From: Bacteroidales bacterium
GTDB lineage: Bacteria > Bacteroidota > Bacteroidia > Bacteroidales > M50B96
DNA: 64,000 nt
Reading direction: 5' to 3'
Assembly (NCBI GenBank): GCA_018401015.1
Contig: JAGYLP010000002.1
Coordinates: 186,001 to 250,000 of the forward strand
A program made the translations under genes and the position numbers. Positions 18,812 through 26,999 of this stretch are shown here, in pieces (the stretch's first letter is position 1; every line of letters begins with the position of its first letter). The notes under the pieces are model-generated. The model did not search any database, was not told the DNA's origin, and saw only the letters and a program-made list of their open reading frames with translations.

Positions 18812-18829
18812 GTTTAGCTCGAACTAAAC
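18812..18829. promoter_or_regulatory. Imperfect palindrome over the porin -7 box
   Basis: GTTTAGCTCGAACTAAAC has 6-bp inverted arms (GTTTAG and CTAAAC). It overlaps the minus-strand TAGTTTAG (18824-18831), which has a TTG 20 bp upstream (plus-strand CAA at 18852-18854). A protein bound here would block the porin promoter. Confidence 0.4.
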
Positions 18830-18853
18830 TAGGGGGCATCCAGAGCGACAGCA

Positions 18854-18871
18854 ATACCTATATATAGGTAT
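18854..18871. promoter_or_regulatory. Perfect 18-bp palindrome, candidate operator
   Basis: ATACCTATATATAGGTAT is a perfect inverted repeat in the 99-bp gap between the porin and radical SAM genes. It abuts the porin -33 TTG and lies about 20 bp upstream of the TACTTTTG box of the other gene. Dimeric regulators use sites of this shape; which one is unknown. Confidence 0.5.
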
Positions 18872-18890
18872 ATTCCTATGTTTTTTAAGC

Positions 18891-18898
18891 TACTTTTG
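18891..18898 (+). promoter_or_regulatory. Promoter -7 box of the radical SAM gene
   Basis: TACTTTTG ends only 4 nt before the ATG at 18903. With the usual spacing, transcription would begin at or next to the start codon, giving a leaderless or almost leaderless mRNA. Confidence 0.55.
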
Positions 18899-18902
18899 CG
18901 CC

Positions 18903-19859
18903 ATGGAAAATAGCTACCCTTGGAGGCATTTGCGTCGCTTTAATGCTTTTACCGATTTCTTTAAGCAATTGCATGGCAAGCGTTTGCAGAAGTTGAGTAT
19001 CGATGCTGGCTTTTCTTGTCCAAACCGCACTGGAAAAACTCGCACCGGTGGTTGTACCTTTTGTAACAACCGCGCTTTTAATCCCTCCTATTGTACTCCT
19101 GATAAAAGCATCACCCGCCAGATAGAAGAAGGGATTCAGTTTCATCGTTGGCGTTATCGTCGGAGTGTGGGTTATTTGGCTTATTTTCAGGCCTATTCGA
19201 ATACGTATGCGCCCATCGATTCCTTGCATAAGCTCTACGAGGAAGCGCTGGCTCACCCCGAGGTAGTGGGATTAGTTATTGGCACTCGTCCGGATTGTGT
19301 GGATGAAACGATTTTGGATTACCTGGCGGAACTGAGTCGATCGTACGTTATTTTATTGGAATTTGGAATCGAATCGGTTTACGATCAAAGTCTGGAGCGG
19401 ATTAATCGGGGACATGATTTTGCAGCTTCACAATGGGCTGTTCGGGAAGCTGCGGCGCGGGGCTTAATGGTTGGGGGACATTTTATTTTGGGTTTGCCGG
19501 GTGAAAGCGAAAGCGCCATGCTGGAGGCAACGCAGTTCATCAATGAGTTGCCGTTTCATCACATTAAGCTTCATCAATTGCAATTGATAAAAGGGACTGC
19601 TATGGTGAAGGATTATCGTAAGCATCCTCAGGATTACCGGTTTTTTAGCCCCGACGAATACATTCGCTTTTTGATTCAATTCGTGGAGCGTTTGCGCCCC
19701 GATTTGCAGTTGGAGCGATTTGCCTCGGAGGTTCCACCGGCATTTAACTTAACTCCTGTGAGTTGGGATTTACGTTACGATGTGTTTTTAAAGCGATTCG
19801 AAGCTGAGCTAGAGCGGTGCGACACCTGGCAAGGACGTTTGTGGAAGCCCCAGGCATAA
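18903..19859 (+). CDS. TIGR01212-family radical SAM protein (YhcC-like)
   Basis: 318 aa. The [4Fe-4S] cysteines are in GFSCPNRTGKTRTGGCTFC, a spacing seen in the YhcC/TIGR01212 family. The barrel continues with GYLAYFQAYSNTYAPID, VIGTRPDCVDETILDYL, ILLEFGIESVYDQSLERINR and GHFILGLPGESESAML. The biochemical reaction of this family is not established to my knowledge. It is a single gene, divergent from the porin, with a promoter box almost touching its start codon. Confidence 0.92.
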   Translation: MENSYPWRHLRRFNAFTDFFKQLHGKRLQKLSIDAGFSCPNRTGKTRTGGCTFCNNRAFNPSYCTPDKSITRQIEEGIQFHRWRYRRSVGYLAYFQAYSNTYAPIDSLHKLYEEALAHPEVVGLVIGTRPDCVDETILDYLAELSRSYVILLEFGIESVYDQSLERINRGHDFAASQWAVREAAARGLMVGGHFILGLPGESESAMLEATQFINELPFHHIKLHQLQLIKGTAMVKDYRKHPQDYRFFSPDEYIRFLIQFVERLRPDLQLERFASEVPPAFNLTPVSWDLRYDVFLKRFEAELERCDTWQGRLWKPQA

Positions 19860-19885
19860 AAAAACCCCGCTCTTTGGGAGCGGGG
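19858..19885 (-). terminator. Terminator of gdhA
   Basis: CCCCGCTCTTTGGGAGCGGGG is a 7-9 bp GC-rich hairpin preceded on the plus strand by a 7-A run, so on the minus strand it is a stem plus T7. It follows the gdhA stop by 23 nt and overlaps the end of the convergent radical SAM gene. Confidence 0.85.
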
Positions 19886-19908
19886 CCAAACAAACAAGCT
19901 ATGAATTA

Positions 19909-21246
19909 CTACACATGACCTTGAGCGATCATTGCATCTGCAACTTTCACAAAGCCACCTATATTAGCTCCTTGAACATAATCGATTTTATCGCCTACTT
20001 TACCGTACTTGGCGCAAGTAGCGTGAATATCGCTCATGATTTTCTTTAATTTCTCATCAACTTCATCGGCAGTCCAGTTGAAACGTAGGGAGTTCTGACT
20101 CATTTCTAATCCGGAAACGGCAACACCACCGGCATTTACTGCTTTGCCCGGGCCGAACATGACGCCTGCTTTGAAGCACATTTCGGGTACATCAGCTTCG
20201 CAACCCATGTTGGACGCTTCGGCAATAATTTGTACTCCGTTCTTGATAAGCATTTCAGCATCTTTCCCACTTAATTCGTTTTGAATAGCGCAAGGCATGG
20301 CAATGTCCACTTTGCGTTCCCATGGACGTTTGCCGGGGAAGAATTCAGCACCAAACTCCTGAGCATAAGGAGCAACCACATCGTTATTCGATGCGCGAAG
20401 TTCGAGCAAGTATTCAATCTTTTCTTCGTCTAATCCTTTTTCGTCGTAAATGTATCCGTCGGGACCTGAAATGGTTACAACCTTAGCGCCCAGTTCGGTG
20501 AATTTGCGGGCAGCACCCCAGGTAACATTTCCAAATCCGGAAAGAGCTACTGTTTTACCGGCAATTTTATCACCTTTTGTTTTCAGCATTTCATCTACGA
20601 AATAAACTGCTCCGTAACCGGTTGCTTCCGGACGTAAAATGGAACCACCCCAATCGAGACCTTTACCGGTTAAAACGCCGGTGAATTCGTTGCGTAAACG
20701 CTTGTACTGTCCGAACATGTAACCAATTTCGCGACCACCTACTCCGATGTCGCCAGCTGGAACGTCGGTATTAGGACCGATATGACGCGATAATTCGGTC
20801 ATGAAGCTCTGACAAAAGCGCATGATTTCATTGTCCGATTTTCCTTTTGGGTTAAAGTCCGATCCTCCTTTACCACCACCCATAGGCAGCGTGGTAAGGC
20901 TATTTTTCAGAATTTGCTCAAAACCCAAGAATTTTAAGGTGCTCAAGGTTACGCTCGGGTGGAAACGCAAACCACCTTTATAAGGTCCAATAGCCGAGTT
21001 GAATTCAACGCGGAAACCACGATTCACTTCTACTTCGCCCTGATCGTTAACCCAAGGTACGCGGAACATGATAACGCGCTCAGGTTCAACTAATTTTTCC
21101 AAAATCTTGTGAACTTTATATTTCGGATTTTCTTCTACGTAGGGAATTAACTTTTCTACTACTTCCTGAACGGCTTGAATAAATTCATCCTCTCCGGGGT
21201 TTTTTGCAATAACCTTATCCATGAAGGCTTTTACTTTTGGATCCAT
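19909..21246 (-). CDS. gdhA: NADP-type glutamate dehydrogenase
   Basis: 445 aa, the hexameric bacterial size. It interconverts glutamate with 2-oxoglutarate and ammonia. Substrate and catalytic residues lie in GPYKGGLRFHPSVTLSTLKF, TTLPMGGGKGGSDFNPKGKS and TDVPAGDIGVGGREIGYMFG; the Rossmann domain follows with TVALSGFGNVTWGAARKFTE. The sequence fits NADP-linked GDH-I, but the coenzyme cannot be fixed by eye. It is a single gene with its own promoter and terminator and probably central to nitrogen assimilation or amino-acid fermentation. Confidence 0.95.
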   Translation of the reverse strand: MDPKVKAFMDKVIAKNPGEDEFIQAVQEVVEKLIPYVEENPKYKVHKILEKLVEPERVIMFRVPWVNDQGEVEVNRGFRVEFNSAIGPYKGGLRFHPSVTLSTLKFLGFEQILKNSLTTLPMGGGKGGSDFNPKGKSDNEIMRFCQSFMTELSRHIGPNTDVPAGDIGVGGREIGYMFGQYKRLRNEFTGVLTGKGLDWGGSILRPEATGYGAVYFVDEMLKTKGDKIAGKTVALSGFGNVTWGAARKFTELGAKVVTISGPDGYIYDEKGLDEEKIEYLLELRASNNDVVAPYAQEFGAEFFPGKRPWERKVDIAMPCAIQNELSGKDAEMLIKNGVQIIAEASNMGCEADVPEMCFKAGVMFGPGKAVNAGGVAVSGLEMSQNSLRFNWTADEVDEKLKKIMSDIHATCAKYGKVGDKIDYVQGANIGGFVKVADAMIAQGHV

Positions 21247-21299
21247 CTTTAACTGATTTAAAAGGAGTTAAACAACTAAAAATTAACGTTTTCTTGAAA

Positions 21300-21307
21300 C
21301 AAAATTA
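21300..21307 (-). promoter_or_regulatory. Promoter -7 box of gdhA
   Basis: Minus-strand TAATTTTG, 53 nt before the gdhA ATG. TTG triplets lie 15 and 23 bp upstream, neither at the ideal distance. The rest of the gap up to 21500 holds nothing I recognise apart from a TATTTTGT box near 21471 on the plus strand that may serve ispE. Confidence 0.5.
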
Positions 21308-21500
21308 TACTTTTAATCCTTCCAATTCCTCAAAACAACAAAATTCGACCAGTCGTTTCGGCCTTTGCAAACTGCTGACATCCAGTGGCGTATAAATAAC
21401 ATGCTTTGTGTTTAATAGCACTTCGTGATAAAGGTCATGAAAAAGGCAGCCTTATTTCGGGCTTTCCATTTATTTTGTGGTTTAACCAGCTATTTCATCC

Positions 21501-22331
21501 ATGATTGCTTTTGCTCCGGCTAAAATAAATGTGGGTTTACGCATAGTGGGTAAACGAAGCGATGGCTATCATAATCTATCGTCCATCCTTTACCCCATTC
21601 CGCTTTGCGATGCCCTCGAGATCGAACGAGTGTCGCACGTAAAAGGCGGAAGCTTGCGCTTGCATCATTATGGATTGAAAGCTCCTTGTGCCGACACTGA
21701 AAATCTCTTAACCCGCACTTGGGAGGTGATGGCTTCGATGTTTCAGCTCCCTGCAATTTCATTGCATGTGCTCAAAACAATTCCCTGGGGAGCCGGCTTG
21801 GGCGGAGGATCGTCGAATGCAAGTACTTTCCTGCTCATGCTGAATGAATTACTCAATTTCCCCTTGAGTTCCCCAGAACTCCATGAAATTGCTCTCAAGT
21901 TGGGGAGTGATTGTCCTTTTTTTCTGGAGCCGAAACCTTCGCTGGCAAGTGCTCGTGGCGAAGTATTGGAACCCATCGATCCGTTTTTGAAAGGAAAGTA
22001 TTTGGTCGTTTTATATCCCCGATTGGAGATTGCGACCAGCTGGGCATTCAAGCAACTCGACCTTTTAGGTAAATGGGAAGGAAGCCAGGAGCCGTTTCTT
22101 CCTCCGCAGGGGAAGATTTTTACCTCGATCGATTTACACAATGATTTTGAGCCAATCGTCTTAAGCGCCTATCCGCGGCTCAGGGAGCTTAAGGTCGATT
22201 TGTTGGAGGCCGGATTTGAATTGGTTGGAATGAGTGGCACCGGTAGTTCATTCTATGCTTTGAGCGAAATCCAGCGTCGTGTGCCCTCTCGCTGGCGATC
22301 AAGTCTGATTTGGTCTGGTTGGGTCACTTAG
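21501..22331 (+). CDS. ispE: 4-diphosphocytidyl-2-C-methyl-D-erythritol kinase
   Basis: 276 aa GHMP kinase of the MEP isoprenoid pathway. The N-terminal signature is APAKINVGLRIVGKRSDGYH, the ATP-binding glycine loop is IPWGAGLGGGSSNASTFLL, and the C-terminal motif is LVGMSGTGSSFYAL. LKLGSDCPFFLEPKPSLASA matches the conserved Asp-Cys-Pro-Phe segment. It is a single gene, flanked by gdhA on the other side and converging on tnaA at a bidirectional terminator. Confidence 0.94.
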   Translation: MIAFAPAKINVGLRIVGKRSDGYHNLSSILYPIPLCDALEIERVSHVKGGSLRLHHYGLKAPCADTENLLTRTWEVMASMFQLPAISLHVLKTIPWGAGLGGGSSNASTFLLMLNELLNFPLSSPELHEIALKLGSDCPFFLEPKPSLASARGEVLEPIDPFLKGKYLVVLYPRLEIATSWAFKQLDLLGKWEGSQEPFLPPQGKIFTSIDLHNDFEPIVLSAYPRLRELKVDLLEAGFELVGMSGTGSSFYALSEIQRRVPSRWRSSLIWSGWVT

Positions 22332-22390
22332 TTTTATTAGGCTAGTATTTTCATCATCCGTTTTCGAAAAGGAGCATGCCGGATAAGCAT

Positions 22391-22440
22391 AAAAAAACGG
22401 CCTGTGTCATCACCTTACTGGATGAACAGGCCGTTTTTTT
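22391..22440. terminator. Bidirectional terminator between ispE and tnaA
   Basis: AAAAAAACGGCCTGT ... ACAGGCCGTTTTTTT: a 9-bp stem (22398-22406 with 22426-22434) with an A-run on one side and a T-run on the other, placed between two convergent genes. It can stop transcription from either side. Confidence 0.9.
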
Positions 22441-22454
22441 GGATGAAGCCTGGC

Positions 22455-23834
22455 TTATGGTTTAACTGCTTCTAATTCGACTGTGAAGTGTCGCATGATA
22501 GGCGCTTCGTAGCGAATACGGTATCCATTCCGGATTTGGTCGCGTCGGTTCCACACGTTAATTAGTCCTGCAGCAACAACGTCCATGTGATTATTGGTGT
22601 AGGTTCGACGAGGAAGAGCCAGACGCACAAATTCGAGTGCCGGATAGCGGTTTTCACGCGTGCCGGGGTCGCGGTCGGCCAGCAATGTTCCAATCTCAAC
22701 TCCTCGAACACCACATTCTTTATAGAGTTCGATGGCTAATGTTTGTGCAATGAATTCTTCTTTGGGGACATGTGGTAAGAATTTTTTTGCATCGACAAAA
22801 ATAGCGTGACCGCCGTAGGGCAATTGAACCGGAATGCCTGCATCGGTTAGCTTTTGTCCGAGGTAGGCAACTTGTTCTACCCGTGTTTCGAGTGGGGCAA
22901 ATTCGGTGTTTTCATCCAGACCAACTGCTAAGGCATTCATATCACGTCCCGACATTCCGCCATAGGTGATATAGCCTTCGAAGATGATATTGAAAACACT
23001 TGCTTCACGAAAGAGTTGCTCGTCGCGCATCGCAATGAAACCACCCATGTTAACCACTGCATCTTTCTTCGAGCTCATGGTCATGGCATCGCAATACTGG
23101 AAGGTTTCTTTGACGATTTCCTTAATGCTTTTATCGGCGTAGCCGGCTTCGCGTTTTTTGATGAAATAGGCATTTTCGGCAAAACGAGCTGAATCGAAAA
23201 TGACCATTTTCCCATATTTTTTAGAGAGTTCATAAACCTGTCGCATATTCTCCATCGAAACAGGTTGCCCTCCGCAGGTATTATTGGTAATGGTAACGAT
23301 TACAAAGGGAATCTTGTCGGTATGTTCCTGAAGAACTTTCTCCAGCTTGTTTAAATCCACATTCCCTTTGAAGGGGTGAATTAGCTCGGAATGAAATGCT
23401 TCGTCGATGGTGCAATCGATGGCGCTGGCTTTCCGGAATTCAATGTGACCTTTGGTGGTATCGAAATGCGAATTGCCGGGCACTACATGACCTTCCTTAA
23501 CCAGCACTGAGAATAGCACGTTTTCGGCCGCCCGGCCTTGATGGGTTGGAAGGAAATAATCGAAACCCAGGATGGATTGAATACTTTCTTTGAGTTTGTA
23601 ATAGGAGCTTGCTCCGGCGTAGCTTTCGTCGCCCAGCATCATTTCGGCCCACTGGCCTTGGCTCATGGCTCCTGTGCCGGAATCGGTAAGCAGGTCGATA
23701 TAAACCTGACTGCTTTTGAGATTGAAGAGATTATTTTTTGCTTCGAGCAACCATCGATCTCTTTGCTCGCGGGTGCTGCGATGAATGGGTTCGACAACTT
23801 TTATTTTGTAGGATTCAGCGAATGGTAAATTCAT
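22455..23834 (-). CDS. tnaA: Tryptophanase
   Basis: 459 aa PLP enzyme splitting tryptophan to indole, pyruvate and ammonia. Family segments are YIDLLTDSGTGAMSQGQWAE, FLPTHQGRAAENVLFSVL, NNTCGGQPVSMENMRQVYEL and the PLP lysine in MTMSSKKDAVVNMGGF. Several positions favour tryptophanase over the sister enzyme tyrosine phenol-lyase. DSARFAENAYF replaces DATRCVENAYF. GVRGVEIG lacks the tyrosine-binding arginine of GVRSMERG. The end reads MRHFT rather than LRFFT. A 27-codon ORF with its own promoter box precedes it by 105 nt and may be a regulatory leader. Confidence 0.9.
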   Translation of the reverse strand: MNLPFAESYKIKVVEPIHRSTREQRDRWLLEAKNNLFNLKSSQVYIDLLTDSGTGAMSQGQWAEMMLGDESYAGASSYYKLKESIQSILGFDYFLPTHQGRAAENVLFSVLVKEGHVVPGNSHFDTTKGHIEFRKASAIDCTIDEAFHSELIHPFKGNVDLNKLEKVLQEHTDKIPFVIVTITNNTCGGQPVSMENMRQVYELSKKYGKMVIFDSARFAENAYFIKKREAGYADKSIKEIVKETFQYCDAMTMSSKKDAVVNMGGFIAMRDEQLFREASVFNIIFEGYITYGGMSGRDMNALAVGLDENTEFAPLETRVEQVAYLGQKLTDAGIPVQLPYGGHAIFVDAKKFLPHVPKEEFIAQTLAIELYKECGVRGVEIGTLLADRDPGTRENRYPALEFVRLALPRRTYTNNHMDVVAAGLINVWNRRDQIRNGYRIRYEAPIMRHFTVELEAVKP

Positions 23835-23939
23835 AGTGGTAAGATTTTTTTGCGTTCTGCTAAGTGGGTTTTAGAACTGAAACGAGTTATTATTCGGATT
23901 TGGGGGCTGGGATTCGGTAAAAGAGAACCGAAACTCTAG

Positions 23940-24023
23940 TTAATAACGGGGGTATTCGTCGCGTTCTTTGATGTTAACAAAGCGCAGAAGGGACTGAATT
24001 TCAAAGCGAATCGGGTTGATCAT
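23940..24023 (-). CDS. Candidate tnaC-like leader peptide upstream of tryptophanase
   Basis: 27 codons, too short for the ORF track: it begins MINPIRFEIQSLLRF and ends RDEYPRY, then TAA. It is the first ORF of the predicted tnaA transcript: a TATTTTTG promoter box lies 20 nt before its ATG and the tnaA ATG follows 105 nt after its stop. The placement recalls the E. coli tnaC-tnaA arrangement, in which a nascent leader peptide senses tryptophan. This peptide has no tryptophan and does not match TnaC, so a regulatory role is inference from position. The 105-nt spacer contains a small hairpin (TTCGGT and ACCGAA arms). Confidence 0.4.
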   Translation of the reverse strand: MINPIRFEIQSLLRFVNIKERDEYPRY

Positions 24024-24042
24024 AGTTTTTTCACTTTCCCTC

Positions 24043-24050
24043 CAAAAATA
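24043..24050 (-). promoter_or_regulatory. Promoter -7 box of the leader-tnaA unit
   Basis: Minus-strand TATTTTTG, a full consensus match, 20 nt before the ATG of the leader ORF. The rest of the gap to 24286 holds only a small TGCCTAAAAGGCA hairpin and no credible gene. Confidence 0.5.
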
Positions 24051-24286
24051 GCAAAAGTCCTGAAAGTCGATTCCATTTCTTTAACATATTTTGCCTAAAA
24101 GGCATAAAAAAAACACAGAAGCAGTTTGGGAGCTCTCTCTCCCGCTTCGCAAGCCAGTTGGTAAACATGTATCGAACTTTTTTCCCCTCTTTAGGGTTTA
24201 GAAAGTTTGACAAAGAAATGGTATTAAAAAGCTTTAATAGCAGGGCTGTTGAGCCTGACTTATAGAAGAAAAGCCAATTTACTGTT

Positions 24287-24294
24287 TACCTTTG
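24287..24294 (+). promoter_or_regulatory. Promoter -7 box of the M16 peptidase operon
   Basis: TACCTTTG, a full consensus match 24 nt before the ATG at 24319. Confidence 0.55.
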
Positions 24295-24318
24295 CCTCCT
24301 TAATTTGAAAAACAGTAC

Positions 24319-25539
24319 ATGCTTTATCACGAACATTTATTGGCAAATGGCATTCGACTCATTCACATTGCAGCTATCGGTCGAGTAGCCCATGCTGCCC
24401 TCATGGTGCATACCGGTTCGCGCGATGAGACTTCCGAGATTCAGGGAATGGCTCATTTCCTGGAGCATGTCTTTTTTAAAGGCACAACCCACCGAAAAGC
24501 TTACCATATTAACAATCGGCTCGACGAAGTTGGAGGCGAGTTAAATGCCTACACCGCCAAGGAAGAAACCTGTATTCATGCCTCTTTCCTCTCCGAATAT
24601 TTTCCCAGAGCCATCGAATTGATGGCCGATATCTTCTTCCATTCTACCTTCCCCGAAAAAGAATTGGAAAAAGAAAAGGAGGTCATTTTAGATGAAATAA
24701 ATTCCTACCTCGATAATCCATCGGAACAAATTGCCGACGATTTCGAAGAATTGGTGTTCCCGAATCATCCGCTGGGATATAAAATTTTGGGTACCCCCGA
24801 AATCATTCAAAACTTTACCCGCGACCAGGTAATTCGTTTTGTGCAGGAAAATTATTATACCGACGAGATGGTTTTGGTAACCATGGGCGACTTTCCGCTC
24901 TATCGGATAGTTCGCTTGTTCGAAAAGTACTTCTCCGACCAACCGGCTCGTTTGAATAAACCCGAACGCGAAGCATTTAATGCCTATTGTCCGCAGTATT
25001 CGGAACAACAAAAAGACAGTTACCAAACGCATTGCATGCTGGGCCGCGAAGCTTATTCGGTGAATCATCCCTTGCGCCTTCCCATGTATGTTTTAAGCAA
25101 TTATTTAGGAGGGCCTGGAATGAATTCCCGCTTAAATATGGTTTTGCGCGAAAAACACGGATTGGCGTATCATGTCGAAATGAATTACGCTCCCTACAGC
25201 GATACCGGCTTACTCACTTTATACTTTGGGACTGAAAATGGGAACTTGAAAAAAGCTCTTCGACTTATTGAGCGTGAGTTAAAGCGCTTAAGCGCTCAAC
25301 CGTTAACCGCTGTCCAATTAGAAAAGGCGAAGAAGCAGCTCATTGGCCAGTTAGCCCTTGCGAATGAAAGCCCCATTAATCAGGTCTTATCCATGGCCAA
25401 AAGTTATCTCGTATTCGGACGATGCGATTCGCTCGAAGAGGTTAATAATAAGATTTTAGGAGTTACCCTCGAACAAATAGAACAAGTAAGTCGAGAGATT
25501 TTTGACTTCGAAACGCTTTCGCAACTAATTTATCGTTAA
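24319..25539 (+). CDS. M16 family (pitrilysin-like) zinc peptidase
   Basis: 406 aa. The inverted zinc motif is GMAHFLEHVFFKGTTHR (HxxEH) with the downstream glutamate in EKEKEVILDEINSYL. The C-terminal half is the second, inactive M16 domain (NYLGGPGMNSRLNMVLREKH, GLAYHVEMNYAPYSDTGLL). The length fits a single half-subunit of the processing-peptidase type. There is no signal peptide, so it is probably cytoplasmic. The next gene starts 6 nt downstream, so this is the head of an operon with the O-methyltransferase and the CarboxypepD-domain protein. Confidence 0.92.
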   Translation: MLYHEHLLANGIRLIHIAAIGRVAHAALMVHTGSRDETSEIQGMAHFLEHVFFKGTTHRKAYHINNRLDEVGGELNAYTAKEETCIHASFLSEYFPRAIELMADIFFHSTFPEKELEKEKEVILDEINSYLDNPSEQIADDFEELVFPNHPLGYKILGTPEIIQNFTRDQVIRFVQENYYTDEMVLVTMGDFPLYRIVRLFEKYFSDQPARLNKPEREAFNAYCPQYSEQQKDSYQTHCMLGREAYSVNHPLRLPMYVLSNYLGGPGMNSRLNMVLREKHGLAYHVEMNYAPYSDTGLLTLYFGTENGNLKKALRLIERELKRLSAQPLTAVQLEKAKKQLIGQLALANESPINQVLSMAKSYLVFGRCDSLEEVNNKILGVTLEQIEQVSREIFDFETLSQLIYR

Positions 25540-25545
25540 TACATT

Positions 25546-26187
25546 ATGACAGCATCCCTCGAATTAACTCAATTTGCCCATGAGCACATGGGAGAAGAAG
25601 ACCCCATTTTACAGGAATTGTATCGCGAAACCCATCTCAAGGTGTTGCATCCTCGAATGCTAAGTGGTTTTTGGCAAGGAAAGCTGCTTCAAATGATAAC
25701 TGCCATGATTCGTCCGCGAAATATTTTAGAAATTGGAACATATACCGCGTATTCAGCCTTATACATGGCAAAGGCTTTACCCGAGGGAGCGAAAATTCAT
25801 ACCATCGAGGTAAACGATGAACTCGAAAGCTTTATCCGAAAATGGATTGAGCGTGCGGGTGCTTCGGATCAAATAGAGTTGCATATTGGTAATGCCTTGG
25901 AAATTATTCCGCAGCTCGAAGGTCCATTCGATATGGTTTTTATGGATGGAGAAAAATCGGAATACGTCGAATACTATGAATTGCTGATGCAGATCCTTCC
26001 TTCGGGAAGTTTTATTTTGGCCGATAATATTTTTTGGGATGGAAAAGTTTTCGAACCAGCGGTTAAGTCGAACGATTATTCCACCAAAGGGATTTTGAAA
26101 TTTAATCAGATGGTGAAGGACGATAATCGGGTGGAAAAGGTTATTCTTCCTTTGCGCGATGGAATTTTTCTCATTCGGAAGAAATAA
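25546..26187 (+). CDS. SAM-dependent O-methyltransferase (CCoAOMT family)
   Basis: 213 aa. The Rossmann SAM motif is ILEIGTYTAYSALYMAKALP, the acidic loop is IHTIEVNDELESFI, and the metal-binding Asp/Asn region of the caffeoyl-CoA O-methyltransferase group is VFMDGEKSEYVEYYELL and ILADNIFWDG. It ends LPLRDGIFLIRKK, typical for the family. In many bacteria the physiological substrate is unknown. Position in the M16 peptidase operon gives no clear clue. Confidence 0.92.
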   Translation: MTASLELTQFAHEHMGEEDPILQELYRETHLKVLHPRMLSGFWQGKLLQMITAMIRPRNILEIGTYTAYSALYMAKALPEGAKIHTIEVNDELESFIRKWIERAGASDQIELHIGNALEIIPQLEGPFDMVFMDGEKSEYVEYYELLMQILPSGSFILADNIFWDGKVFEPAVKSNDYSTKGILKFNQMVKDDNRVEKVILPLRDGIFLIRKK

Positions 26188-26216
26188 AAACCGGCTTAAC
26201 CGTTTATCTAAACAAA

Positions 26217-26903
26217 GTGAAAAAAATGATCCGACTTTTATGGATAGCTTTTGTTCTTTCTTTCCTTCCGGTCGTAGGACTGCAAGGGCAAAAACTGCTG
26301 TCGGATACAGTTCCTACCTTGACCGAGCGTCAGAAAAAACCCATTGTGCAATTGTCGGGGATAATAACCAATACCAAAAAGGAAGGAATGCCTTTTACCA
26401 CGATTGCTGTTATCAATCGCGCGCAGGGAACGGTTTCAAACTTTTGGGGTTATTATAGCATTGCTGTCCATCCCGACGATACCATTCGATTCAGTTCCGT
26501 TGGGCATAAATCCTTTGAATTCACTTTCCCGGATTCTTTTTCCGAAAAAGAGTGGCACGCAGATATTGTATTGGCATACGATACGGTAGTTTTGAGTGAA
26601 ACGGTTGTTTTCCCCTGGACTACTTATGATCAATTTTTGCAAGCAGTACTCGATTTAGAGCTTCAGGACGAAGATATGGATCGGGCTCGTTCGAATATTG
26701 CCCTCATGCAAAAACAATTATTTTCCGAGGAGTATCAGGTCGATGCCAGCTTGAATTATAAGTTCTACATGCAAGATAAAGCGAATCAATTATATACCCG
26801 CGGTCAGGTTCCAACCCTCAGCTTGCTCAATCCTTTTGCCTGGGCTCAATTCTTCGAAGCGCTCAAGTCGGGCGCCTTTACCAGCAAGAAAAAAGTGTAT
26901 TAA
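26217..26903 (+). CDS. Exported CarboxypepD regulatory-like domain protein
   Basis: 228 aa. A signal peptide (MIRLLWIAFVLSFLPVVGLQ) is followed by a carboxypeptidase-D-like beta-sandwich (VQLSGIITNTKKEGMPFTTI, GTVSNFWGYYSIAVHPDDTI, FSSVGHKSFEF). The C-terminal 100 residues are not recognised. In Bacteroidota such proteins often sit near TonB receptors carrying the same domain, as here, 96 bp downstream. Translation may start at the GTG at 26217 or the ATG three codons later. Confidence 0.8.
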   Translation: MKKMIRLLWIAFVLSFLPVVGLQGQKLLSDTVPTLTERQKKPIVQLSGIITNTKKEGMPFTTIAVINRAQGTVSNFWGYYSIAVHPDDTIRFSSVGHKSFEFTFPDSFSEKEWHADIVLAYDTVVLSETVVFPWTTYDQFLQAVLDLELQDEDMDRARSNIALMQKQLFSEEYQVDASLNYKFYMQDKANQLYTRGQVPTLSLLNPFAWAQFFEALKSGAFTSKKKVY

Positions 26904-26999
26904 TAAATTGGATCGCTCTGCAATACAAGCCTCAAAATCTAGTTTTTTATCGAATAAACAGCGTATTTTGCGCGGTTTAATTTTCTACCTGTAACCGCT

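Noticed and set aside
22455-23834. Tyrosine phenol-lyase instead of tryptophanase
   Set aside because: The discriminating positions (DSARF, GVRGVEIG, MRHFT) agree with tryptophanase.
24031-24213. 60-aa minus-strand ORF upstream of tnaA
   Set aside because: It runs over the TATTTTTG promoter box of the leader-tnaA unit. The leader ORF in another frame fits the promoter better.
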